Origin: an uncultured Ruthenibacterium sp.
GTDB taxonomy: Bacteria; Bacillota; Clostridia; Oscillospirales; Ruminococcaceae
Reading direction: 5' to 3'
DNA length: 64,000 nt
NCBI GenBank assembly: GCA_944386555.1
Contig: CALXBN010000042.1
Location: 1-64,000 of the forward strand
The translations under genes were made by a program, and so were the position numbers. Within the stretch, counting starts at the first letter, position 1, and every line of letters begins with the position of its first letter. The notes beneath the pieces are model-generated. The model was not told the DNA's origin. It was given only the letters and a program-made list of their open reading frames with translations, and made no database searches. Positions 54,128 to 61,381 of the stretch are shown here, one piece after another.

Positions 54128-54972
54128 TATGCCCCCTCGCCCACCACGGTAAAGCCCACCGAGCGGAACACCTGGGCCGCCTGGGCCTCGCCGAGCGAAT
54201 CCAGGAAGGCCAGGGCCTCATCTGCGTGGGCGCTGGAAGCCGTGACCGCACCGGGATACACCACCGGGCTGCACCAGTCCGGCTGGGCCTGGGCCACAAC
54301 TTCCAGGCCGGCGCTGAAGGCGTCGGTGGCATAGACAATACCGCAGTCGGCGGCGGCCTCGGCCACCTGGGTGGTCACTTCCTTTACATTGCTGCCGTAA
54401 GTGATCTTCCCCGCCTGCTCCAGGCCGTCCCAGATACCCAGGTTCTGAAGGATCTCGCGGGAATAGCTGCCCACGGGCACATCGTCATTCCCCAGGGCCA
54501 CCAGGGTACACCGGTCGGTGCCGATATCGGCAAACTCGGTGATCCCCGCCGGGTTGCCCTCCGGGACGGCCAGCACTACCTTGTTTTCTAAAAGGTCGCG
54601 GCGCGTGGCGGCGTCCATGAGGCCCTGGCTCTCCAGCGCATCCATCTGCTTTTGGGCCGCAGAGAGGAAGAGGTCGCAGTCGGCGCCCTCTTCGATCTGG
54701 GTCTGCAGTGTACCGGAAGAATCGAAGTTGAAGGAAAAGGTGACCTGCGGATGGGCGGCGGTGTAATCCTCGGCGATCCGGGTGAGCGTCTCAGTGAGTG
54801 AAGCCGCGGCAAAAACCGTCAGGGTGACCGGTTCGCCGGAGGCGGACGACGGGGCCGCGGACGAGGCCGGCGCCGAAGGCACAGCGCTGGACGAAGGGGC
54901 GCCGGCCGTGCATCCGGCCAGGCACAGAGCGGCCGAAAGTACCAGGGCTGTCAAAGTTTTCATACGGTTCAT
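54127..54972 (-). CDS. modA: Molybdate-binding lipoprotein ModA
   Basis: A 281-residue receptor. The signal peptide ends LCLAGC (Cys21). The oxyanion-binding motif AAASLTETLTRIAEDYTAAH and NFDSSGTLQTQIEEGADCDLFLSA are classic ModA. AAGGAGGAACTCGCC precedes the ATG. It lies 79 bases after the MOSC-MoaB gene, the widest gap in the operon. Confidence 0.93.
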   Translation of the reverse strand: MNRMKTLTALVLSAALCLAGCTAGAPSSSAVPSAPASSAAPSSASGEPVTLTVFAAASLTETLTRIAEDYTAAHPQVTFSFNFDSSGTLQTQIEEGADCDLFLSAAQKQMDALESQGLMDAATRRDLLENKVVLAVPEGNPAGITEFADIGTDRCTLVALGNDDVPVGSYSREILQNLGIWDGLEQAGKITYGSNVKEVTTQVAEAAADCGIVYATDAFSAGLEVVAQAQPDWCSPVVYPGAVTASSAHADEALAFLDSLGEAQAAQVFRSVGFTVVGEGA

Positions 54973-55051
54973 GGCGAGTTCCTCCTTGGTTACAATTCTT
55001 TCCCGGTTTTCCCGGACCGGACGGATTCCGGCGGGCCATTCCCCGCCGTTT

Positions 55052-55987
55052 TCAGGTGCGGGCGCAGTCCCCGCCCTCGCCCCGCAGCAGCGTCAGCGCA
55101 TGGGGCATCTGCGGCAGAAAGACCTCCATGCTCTCGGCCACGGCTTTGGGGCTGCCGGGCAGATTCACAATAAGGGTTTTCCCCCGGATGGCCGACACGG
55201 CCCGGGACAGCATGGCCCGGGGGGTGACGGCCAGAGAGGCTGCACGGATGGCTTCAGCGATGCCGGGCGCCGGCCGGTCGGCCACGGCCATGGTGGCCTC
55301 CGGTGTGATGTCCCGCGGTGAAAACCCGGTGCCGCCCGTGGTGAGGATCAGATCCAGCTGGCGCTGGTCGGCCAGGCGGATCAGCTGTTTTTGCAGAGCG
55401 GCTCGATCATCGGCCAGCAGGAGCTGCTCGACCACCTCGTAGCCCTCGCGCGTCAGCCGGGCGGCGATGGCAGGGCCGCTTTCGTCTCTGCGCTGGCCGG
55501 CGGCCCCTTTGTCACTGAGGGTGATCACCGCCGCCTGAAAGGGGCGGGGCCCGGTGCGGGGGACAATACGCATTTCGTCCCCCACACGAATGTGCCCGCC
55601 CCGCAGCACCCTGGCAAACACGCCCTCCCGGGGCATGATGCAGTCTCCCACCGCCTTATAGATGGCGCAGTGGCTGTGGCACTCCTTGCCGATCTGGGTC
55701 ATCTCCAGCAGCACGTCCCCGGCAGACAGCAGCGTGCCCACAGGCAGGCTGCGGAAATCAAAGCCGTCCACCACCAAGTTCTCTCCGAACGCGCCAAATT
55801 CTACGGCAGCCCCTTTGGCTCGAAACGCTTCGATCTTTTCCAGGCCCAGCAGGCTGACCTGCCGGTGCCAGAGGCCGCCGTGCGCATCGCCCACAATGCC
55901 CCAGGCGGGGCTTAGCTGCGCCGCAGGCACCGGATGCTTGGCGGTGCCGCGGGCTTCTGAAATGCAAATGGCTTGAATCGTCCCCAT
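55052..55987 (-). CDS. MOSC domain fused to a MoaB/MogA-type domain
   Basis: A 311-residue fusion. Residues 1-145 are a MOSC domain (GIVGDAHGG, GENLVVDG, the sulfur-carrier Cys region IGKECHSHCAIY). Residues 150-311 are a MoaB/Mog domain with ITLSDKGAAGQRRDESGP and LTTGGTGFSPRDITPEAT, which adenylates molybdopterin before metal insertion. The fusion ties cofactor sulfuration or transfer to metal loading. It is 22 bases after moaA within the operon. Both halves keep their core motifs. Confidence 0.9.
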   Translation of the reverse strand: MGTIQAICISEARGTAKHPVPAAQLSPAWGIVGDAHGGLWHRQVSLLGLEKIEAFRAKGAAVEFGAFGENLVVDGFDFRSLPVGTLLSAGDVLLEMTQIGKECHSHCAIYKAVGDCIMPREGVFARVLRGGHIRVGDEMRIVPRTGPRPFQAAVITLSDKGAAGQRRDESGPAIAARLTREGYEVVEQLLLADDRAALQKQLIRLADQRQLDLILTTGGTGFSPRDITPEATMAVADRPAPGIAEAIRAASLAVTPRAMLSRAVSAIRGKTLIVNLPGSPKAVAESMEVFLPQMPHALTLLRGEGGDCART

Positions 55988-56009
55988 ACTCTCTCTCCTT
56001 CCGCGGTGT

Positions 56010-56975
56010 TCAGCCGCCGATCTGCGCCATCAAATGGCGCTCGCTGACCTGCTGCAGCCGGGCAAAGCAATGGGCCTGCGGCTTTTGGAAAATGGCCCCG
56101 GCCATCGCACAGGCCAGCGCGCGCGTATCCCCGTCCGCCCGCAGCAGGGCCCGCAGGTCCAGCCCTTCGCCGTAGCACAGGCAGGGTTTGAGCAGGCCTG
56201 TGCTGGTGATACGCACCCGGTTGCAGCTTTTGCAGAAGCCGTGGCTGACCGCATCGATCCAGCCGATACGGCCGCGCAGGGCACGGCTGGCCTCGTACCG
56301 GGCGGGGCCAAAGCCCCGGTGCTCATTTACGGGGTGGAGGTCCGGCCATTCCCGGGCCAGAATGGCGCGGGCACGGGCCTGCAGCACGCCGGAGGTGCTG
56401 CTGCCCGCGCCGATGGGCATCACTTCGATGAAGCGCACATCCACCGGGTGCCGCCGGGCCAGGCCGGCCAGCGGCAGGATCTGCGTTTCGCTGCCGGACA
56501 GCAGCACACAGTTCACCTTGGTGCGGATATTCAGCGCCAGGCAGGCGTGCAGCCCTGCCAGCACATCCTCCAGAGCATCGCAGCCGGTAATGGCGCGGTA
56601 ACCGTCCCGATCCGCTGCATCCAGGCTGATATTGACACCGTCGATGCCTGCGTCGGCCAGCTGCCGCGCCAGCGGGGCCAACAGCACGCCGTTGGTGGTG
56701 AGGGTGACGGTTTCGACGCCGGGCAGCGCTTTCAGGCGGGCGATAAAAGGCACCGTTCCTTTGCGCACCAGCGGCTCGCCGCCGGTGATTTTGAAGTGTG
56801 TGATCCCCAGCGTCACCGCCGCCCGGGCAATGCGCAGGAACTCCTCAAAGGACAGGATCTCCTGCCGCGGCGCCGCCTGTATGCCCTGCGGCATACAGTA
56901 GGTGCACCGCAGGTTGCACCGGTCGGTGATCGACAGGCGCATATAGTCAATGGGCCGGCCGTACTGATCCGTCAT
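56010..56975 (-). CDS. moaA: GTP 3',8-cyclase MoaA
   Basis: A 321-residue radical-SAM enzyme making the first pterin intermediate from GTP. The N-terminal cluster ligands are in [14 protein letters not shown]; the second cluster is at [20 protein letters not shown]. The protein ends in the essential Gly-Gly (MAQIGG). It overlaps moaC by four bases. Length is standard. Confidence 0.96.
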   Translation of the reverse strand: MTDQYGRPIDYMRLSITDRCNLRCTYCMPQGIQAAPRQEILSFEEFLRIARAAVTLGITHFKITGGEPLVRKGTVPFIARLKALPGVETVTLTTNGVLLAPLARQLADAGIDGVNISLDAADRDGYRAITGCDALEDVLAGLHACLALNIRTKVNCVLLSGSETQILPLAGLARRHPVDVRFIEVMPIGAGSSTSGVLQARARAILAREWPDLHPVNEHRGFGPARYEASRALRGRIGWIDAVSHGFCKSCNRVRITSTGLLKPCLCYGEGLDLRALLRADGDTRALACAMAGAIFQKPQAHCFARLQQVSERHLMAQIGG

Positions 56976-57508
56976 GGCCGTTCCTCCGCTTCCCCTGCGC
57001 CCGAAGCGCCGTCATAGTAGAAATCGCCGCTTTTTCCGCCGTGCTTTTCCACCAGGTGCACCGGGCCGATGGTCATGCGCTTGTCCATGGCTTTGCACAT
57101 GTCATATACCGTCAAAAGTGCCGCTGACACGCCGGTGAGGGCCTCCATTTCCACACCGGTTTTGCCCTGGCAGCACACGGTGCAGCGGGCTTCCACCGCG
57201 CACTGCCGGGGCAGCAGGGTGAATTCCACAGTGCAGTGGGTCAGCAGCAGCGTGTGGCACAGCGGGATCAGTTGGGCCGTCTGCTTGGCCCCCATAATGC
57301 CCGCTACCTGGGCCACACCCAGCACGTCGCCTTTTTGGGCGCGCCCCTCGGACACTGCGGCAAAGCAGGCCGCGCTCATGGTGATGCGCCCCACGGCCAC
57401 CGCCCGGCGGGCCGTGGGTTCCTTGCCGCCCACATCCACCATATGTGCATTGCCCGCGGCATCCATATGGGTGAAGGGTGCCGGAGGCGTCTGATTTTTC
57501 CCGTCCAT
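56972..57508 (-). CDS. moaC: Cyclic pyranopterin monophosphate synthase MoaC
   Basis: A 178-residue enzyme that acts after MoaA. Motifs include [31 protein letters not shown], and [20 protein letters not shown] with [11 protein letters not shown] 57508 follows AAAGGGGATGTAAAG; a longer frame would overlap the MoeA-like gene. It starts two bases after that gene. Confidence 0.95.
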   Translation of the reverse strand: MDGKNQTPPAPFTHMDAAGNAHMVDVGGKEPTARRAVAVGRITMSAACFAAVSEGRAQKGDVLGVAQVAGIMGAKQTAQLIPLCHTLLLTHCTVEFTLLPRQCAVEARCTVCCQGKTGVEMEALTGVSAALLTVYDMCKAMDKRMTIGPVHLVEKHGGKSGDFYYDGASGAGEAEERP

Positions 57509-57510
57509 CT

Positions 57511-58533
57511 TTACATCCCCTTTCCGAAACCGCAATTGGGCCAGGTGCACACCGGGCAGTTCAGACACAGCCCACCTGTGCCCCAGGCAGCCATTTGGCC
57601 GGCCGTGACGGGCACCCGTGCCATCAGATAGGGCAGAACCAGGTCAAATACCGTGCGTCGAGCATACATCACGCAGCCGGGCAGGCCGCACACCGGGCGG
57701 CCGTCGGCGGTGTAGCTGAGCAGGAACATGGCCCCCGGCAGCACCGGCGCGCCGTAGCTGACCACCTGCACCCCCGCATTGCGGATGGCCAGCGGGGTGC
57801 GATCGTCCGGGTCCACACTCATACCACCTGTGCACAGCACCATGTCCACCCCTTCCGACAGAAAGGCGCGGATAGCAGCGGTGATAGCCGCCGGGTCGTC
57901 GTCCAGCACCACCTGGCGGGAAACCCGGGCACCGTATTCGGCCAATTTGCCTTGAACCACCGGCGTGAAGGAGTCCCGGATGCGCCCGTGGTACACTTCG
58001 CTGCCGGTGGTGATCAGGCCCACTGTTGTAGGTGCATAGGGCGCCAGCGCCAGCAGGGGCTCATCGCCGGCGACAGCCCGGGCAGCGTCCATCTTTTCCC
58101 GTTCGATCACCAGCGGGATCACCCGCATACCCGCCAGTTTGTCCCCTGCCTTGACCGGGCCCGGGTGGCGGGCGGCGATCATCATCTGGCCCAGGCTGTT
58201 TACCGCCAGCAGGCGCCGGCGATCCACGGTGAACAGGCCGTCTGCCTGGGCGGTCAGCTCGATCTTTCCCTCGCTGGGCACGCCGGCCGCCATATGGGGG
58301 CCAATGCACAGATCCCGCAGGACGGCGGCCGCTTCGTCCTCATGGAGGCGCTGTTCCCCCATTTCCCAGATGTATACATGCTCTTTGCCGACGCTCAGCA
58401 GGACGGATACGTCCTCCGGTGCGATAACGTGCCCTTTTTTGAATACAGGGCCTTTCTTTACCCCCGGGATAATTTGTGTGATGTCGTGGCACAGCACCTG
58501 GCCTACGGCATCCTGGGTCTTCATCAGCTTCAT
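57511..58533 (-). CDS. MoeA-like molybdopterin-binding protein with C-terminal Cys motif
   Basis: A 340-residue protein. The second half is a MoCF-type molybdopterin-binding domain ([52 protein letters not shown]). The first half is divergent from MoeA. The last 20 residues hold Cys323, 326, 329 and 334 ([17 protein letters not shown]), able to bind a metal or Fe-S cluster. It is the first gene of the operon. It may be a second MoeA (for example for another oxyanion), a cofactor carrier, or a regulator; not settled. Confidence 0.8.
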   Translation of the reverse strand: MKLMKTQDAVGQVLCHDITQIIPGVKKGPVFKKGHVIAPEDVSVLLSVGKEHVYIWEMGEQRLHEDEAAAVLRDLCIGPHMAAGVPSEGKIELTAQADGLFTVDRRRLLAVNSLGQMMIAARHPGPVKAGDKLAGMRVIPLVIEREKMDAARAVAGDEPLLALAPYAPTTVGLITTGSEVYHGRIRDSFTPVVQGKLAEYGARVSRQVVLDDDPAAITAAIRAFLSEGVDMVLCTGGMSVDPDDRTPLAIRNAGVQVVSYGAPVLPGAMFLLSYTADGRPVCGLPGCVMYARRTVFDLVLPYLMARVPVTAGQMAAWGTGGLCLNCPVCTWPNCGFGKGM

Positions 58534-58592
58534 GGCACAACGCTCTCTTTCTTGTTTTCAAGGGACAGGGTGTTCCGCCCCATCTCCCTTTG

Positions 58593-58642
58593 TTCCGTAC
58601 AATGGATGGCAAAAAAAGCGGCAGCCATTGTTTTTTACGGAA
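58593..58642. promoter_or_regulatory. Interrupted inverted repeat between molybdenum operon and ModE-like gene
   Basis: TTCCGTACAATGG (58593-58605) is mirrored by CCATTGT-TTTTT-ACGGAA (58625-58642). The right arm covers the -35 of the rightward promoter. A plausible binding site for the adjacent regulator. Confidence 0.4.
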
Positions 58643-58656
58643 TAGAATGGTATAAT
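58628..58656 (+). promoter_or_regulatory. Promoter of the ModE-like gene
   Basis: -35 TTGTTT (58628-58633), 17-base spacer, consensus -10 TATAAT (58651-58656). Confidence 0.75.
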
Positions 58657-58697
58657 ATAGCTGTCTTTTCTACTTTTTATTGACAGGATGTGATTTT

Positions 58698-59081
58698 GTG
58701 GTACAGGAAAGCGCCCCTCGCCGCCGGGGGCCCCGGCAGGTAATGCTGAAAGTACAGGTATTCAACCAGCAGCCGCATTTCGGGAAAGGCATTGTATCGC
58801 TGATGCAGCTGGTGCGCCAGGGACATTCCCTTCGCAGCGCCAGTGCGCAGATGGGGCTGTCCTACTCCAAAGCCTGGCGCCTGCTGAAAACCGCCGAGGC
58901 CGACTTGGGCATTCCCCTGATGGCCACACAAAAAGGCGGCGCCCAGCGCGCCGGCAGCACCCTGACACCTGAGGGCGAAGACCTGCTGGAACGCTATCTG
59001 GCCTTTGAACAGGAGGCCCGCCGCCAGGTACAGGCGGCGTTTGACAAATACTTCGGCGATTTCGGAACGCCTGCACCGTAG
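58698..59081 (+). CDS. ModE-like (LysR-type winged-helix) molybdate-responsive regulator
   Basis: A 127-residue protein with only the DNA-binding half of ModE. LRSASAQMGLSYSKAWRLLK is the helix-turn-helix and LMATQKGGAQRAGSTLTPEGEDLL is the wing and following helix. No molybdate-binding TOBE domain is present. I take GTG 58698 (AGGA nine bases before); TTG 58680 is an alternative adding six residues. It diverges from the molybdenum operon and probably regulates it, but how it senses molybdenum is unclear. Confidence 0.8.
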   Translation: MVQESAPRRRGPRQVMLKVQVFNQQPHFGKGIVSLMQLVRQGHSLRSASAQMGLSYSKAWRLLKTAEADLGIPLMATQKGGAQRAGSTLTPEGEDLLERYLAFEQEARRQVQAAFDKYFGDFGTPAP

Positions 59082-59102
59082 CAGAATCCCGCGCAGCATA
59101 CA

Positions 59103-59135
59103 GCCCGGCCCCGTGCAAGGAGCCGGGCCGTTTTT
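59103..59135 (+). terminator. Terminator of the ModE-like gene
   Basis: GCCCGGC / GCCGGGC stem with a loop of about 12 bases (further pairing CC/GG inside), then CGTTTTT. Confidence 0.75.
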
Positions 59136-59163
59136 CGTTCTAGGCCAAAGGGACCGCCTGCGC

Positions 59164-59850
59164 TCAGTAAAAGATCTCGAAGTATTCCCGGTATGCCTCC
59201 AGTACATACTCCAGATGCTCTTTCATGTAAAAGTAGGCGAACTCGCTTTTGCCGCTGCGCACCGCCTCGTAGATCTTCTGGTGCTGCTGCATCAGCGCGG
59301 CGCCCACACTGCGCTGGCGGGCCGGCGGGATCAGCGCCGTCAGGGCGGGGTCGGTTTCCAGCTTTGCCAGCTGGCTGAACCACTCGGCCAGGATGGGGTT
59401 GTGCGTCGCCGCAACCAACGCGCTGTGGAAAGTATCCTCGGCCCGCTCATCATGGACACAGGCCCCCAGCCGGGACACCTCCTCGGGCGTGGCCGTCTGG
59501 GCCACCAGGCGGGCGATCTCCGGTTCGAGCAAAATACGGGCCCTGGTAGAGTGCAGGAACGCCTGGCAATAATCCCGCAGCTTGGCGCCGGGGCTTACCA
59601 GCTGCGCGCCGTCGATGAGCACATAGCTGCCCTTGCCCTTGTGCGTCTCGATGACGCCGGCCTCGCTGAGCAGGCGCAGCGCCTCACGCACTGTGATGCG
59701 GCTGACACCCATCATGTTCATCAGCTCTTTTTCGCTGGGCAGCAGCTCGCCCTTTTGGTAAACGCCCTGGGCGATCATGGTTTTGATGCGTTCCAGCACC
59801 TGCTCGTACAATTTCAGCCCGCTTGTCACTTTATATTGTTGATTGTCCAT
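59164..59850 (-). CDS. GntR/FadR-type (FCD domain) transcriptional regulator
   Basis: A 228-residue repressor. The winged helix (about 10-75) shows LPSEKELMNMMGVSRITVREAL and LLSEAGVIETHKGKGSYV; the helical FCD ligand domain follows (about 90-220), with its metal ligands probably Asp/His in DTFHSALVAATHNP and HQKIYEAVRSG. The ribosome site is weak; ATG 59850 or GTG 59856 may start it. It is last of the molybdoenzyme cluster and has its own promoter overlapped by an inverted repeat. FCD proteins sense organic acids, hinting at an acid substrate for the cluster. Confidence 0.88.
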   Translation of the reverse strand: MDNQQYKVTSGLKLYEQVLERIKTMIAQGVYQKGELLPSEKELMNMMGVSRITVREALRLLSEAGVIETHKGKGSYVLIDGAQLVSPGAKLRDYCQAFLHSTRARILLEPEIARLVAQTATPEEVSRLGACVHDERAEDTFHSALVAATHNPILAEWFSQLAKLETDPALTALIPPARQRSVGAALMQQHQKIYEAVRSGKSEFAYFYMKEHLEYVLEAYREYFEIFY

Positions 59851-59871
59851 TTGCACACCATCATCCGCTAA

Positions 59872-59893
59872 ATAATAAAATTTGCTTTATTAT
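59872..59893 (-). promoter_or_regulatory. Candidate operator of the GntR regulator
   Basis: ATAATAAA and TTTATTAT invert around six bases and overlap the -10 of the regulator's own promoter, suggesting autoregulation. Confidence 0.45.
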
Positions 59894-59918
59894 AACACAG
59901 CGTTTGGCAGGTGTGCAA
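59889..59918 (-). promoter_or_regulatory. Promoter of the GntR regulator gene
   Basis: -35 TTGCAC (59913-59918), 18-base spacer, consensus -10 TATAAT (59889-59894), minus strand. Confidence 0.7.
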
Positions 59919-59924
59919 GGACGC

Positions 59925-60806
59925 TCAGGCCCTTTCTGCCTTTTGGGCTTTGCGGTAGCCATCCACGGCGATGAGCAGGATGCTGACGAGCACCAGCACA
60001 CCGCCGGCGGCCATGCCCAGGGTGACGGGGTCATGGAACCAAACGGTGCCGAACACCGTGCTGACGATGGGCTCCAACATGGAGACGAAAGCCGAGGTAG
60101 ATGCACCCATGCGCCCGATGCCATACATCATCAGAAAGTAACCGCCCACGGTAAACAGCCCTGAAGCCAGCACATACAGCCAGCCCGCCGGTTGAGACGG
60201 GGCCGCCAGCGTACCGGTGGCCGGAGCCAGCACGGCGTACAGCAGCGTGCCCGGCAGGGAGACGTAGAACAGCTTGGTCTCGATGGGCAGCTGGTTGGCC
60301 GGGCCCTTTTCGTTGGCGATGAGGTAGCCGCCGTAGGTGAAGGCCGAGCACAGGGCCGCCACGATTCCGATGGTTTGCACATCGCCCCCTTTGCCCGCCA
60401 AAAACAGCATGCCCACGATGCTGCTGGCCACAGCGGCCAGCTGCAGCCTGGTAAAGCCCTGGCGGAATACGGTGCCCATCACCACGCACACCACGGTGGG
60501 ATACAGGAAGTTCAGCATGATGGCCATGCCCACCGGCAGGTACAGATAGGATGTATTCAGCAGCAGCGCCGTCAGCAGCATGCCCACGGTGCCCATCAGC
60601 ACCGCCTGGATCATCTGGATGGGCCTGGCCTTCAGGCTGCGCTTTTTCAGCAGCGCCATTCCCAGGCTTACCAGGGTGATGATCAGGTTGGTATAAAGCA
60701 TCAGGCTGTTCATGGGCAGGCCGTCCACCATCACCTGTTTTTGGAAGGTGGGCATCAGGCCCAGCAAGGTGGCGGCGCCCGCCACAGAGAGAATTCCGAT
60801 CAGCAT
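59925..60806 (-). CDS. EamA/DMT-superfamily transporter
   Basis: A 293-residue membrane protein with ten hydrophobic segments in two EamA repeats (about 1-140 and 150-285). LNTSYLYLPVGMAIMLNFLYPTVV in repeat one and the related MYGIGRMGASTSAFVSMLEPIVSTV in repeat two are the conserved helix pair. ATG 60806 follows AAAGAAAGGAATCCAC. It sits between the Fe-S subunit (53 bases) and the regulator, so it may move the substrate or product of the molybdoenzyme. Confidence 0.87.
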   Translation of the reverse strand: MLIGILSVAGAATLLGLMPTFQKQVMVDGLPMNSLMLYTNLIITLVSLGMALLKKRSLKARPIQMIQAVLMGTVGMLLTALLLNTSYLYLPVGMAIMLNFLYPTVVCVVMGTVFRQGFTRLQLAAVASSIVGMLFLAGKGGDVQTIGIVAALCSAFTYGGYLIANEKGPANQLPIETKLFYVSLPGTLLYAVLAPATGTLAAPSQPAGWLYVLASGLFTVGGYFLMMYGIGRMGASTSAFVSMLEPIVSTVFGTVWFHDPVTLGMAAGGVLVLVSILLIAVDGYRKAQKAERA

Positions 60807-60859
60807 GTGGATTCCTTTCTTTTGCGGTGGAGTATGTGAAACGGGAGTGGCAGCGCGCT

Positions 60860-61378
60860 TTACAGCGCCTGCGTCAGCTGGTCGCGCTCCTGCGCGGCCG
60901 CCTTGCGCCGGCGCTCATCTGCCTGGCGGGCGCGGAATTCGTTTTCCGTCAGCAGCATCAGCGCGCCGGTGGGGCACACCTTGACACAGGCGGGCACCAG
61001 GCCGGCCTTCTGCCGCTCGATGCAGGCGTCGCACTTGCGCATTTTGCCGTCGGGGCCGAAGGTGGGCACGCCGTAGGGGCAGGCCATGGCGCAGGAGTGG
61101 CAGCCGATGCAGTTGGTGGTGTCGTACAGGGTGAAGCCGGTGTCCGGGTCCTTGGTCAGGCAGCCGCTGGGGCATCCCAGCACGCAGGGGGCGTCGATGC
61201 AGTGCATACAGGACACCGAATAGAAGTGCAGGTCACCCGCCTTCCCCTCCTGGGTGAAGGTGGTGCGGAAAGGCTGCTGCCCGGCGGCCGCATCCACATC
61301 GTTCTGATCCATACAGGCCAGGGCGCAGGCGCCGCAGGCCGAGCATTTGGATGAATCAAAAAACAGGTATTTCTTCAC
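60860..61378 (-). CDS. Four-cluster [4Fe-4S] electron-transfer subunit (DmsB-like)
   Basis: A 172-residue ferredoxin-type subunit. The motifs are CSACGACALAC, CMHCIDAPCVLGCP, CIGCHSCAMACPYG and CDACIERQKAGLVPACVKVCP, giving four clusters in DmsB/PhsB order. No signal peptide or membrane anchor. It starts at GTG after AAAAAGGAGGGCTGAACC, three bases past the Mo-subunit stop. It should relay electrons to or from the Mo subunit. The last 30 residues are a charged helix. Confidence 0.92.
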   Translation of the reverse strand: MKKYLFFDSSKCSACGACALACMDQNDVDAAAGQQPFRTTFTQEGKAGDLHFYSVSCMHCIDAPCVLGCPSGCLTKDPDTGFTLYDTTNCIGCHSCAMACPYGVPTFGPDGKMRKCDACIERQKAGLVPACVKVCPTGALMLLTENEFRARQADERRRKAAAQERDQLTQAL

Positions 61379-61381
61379 GGT

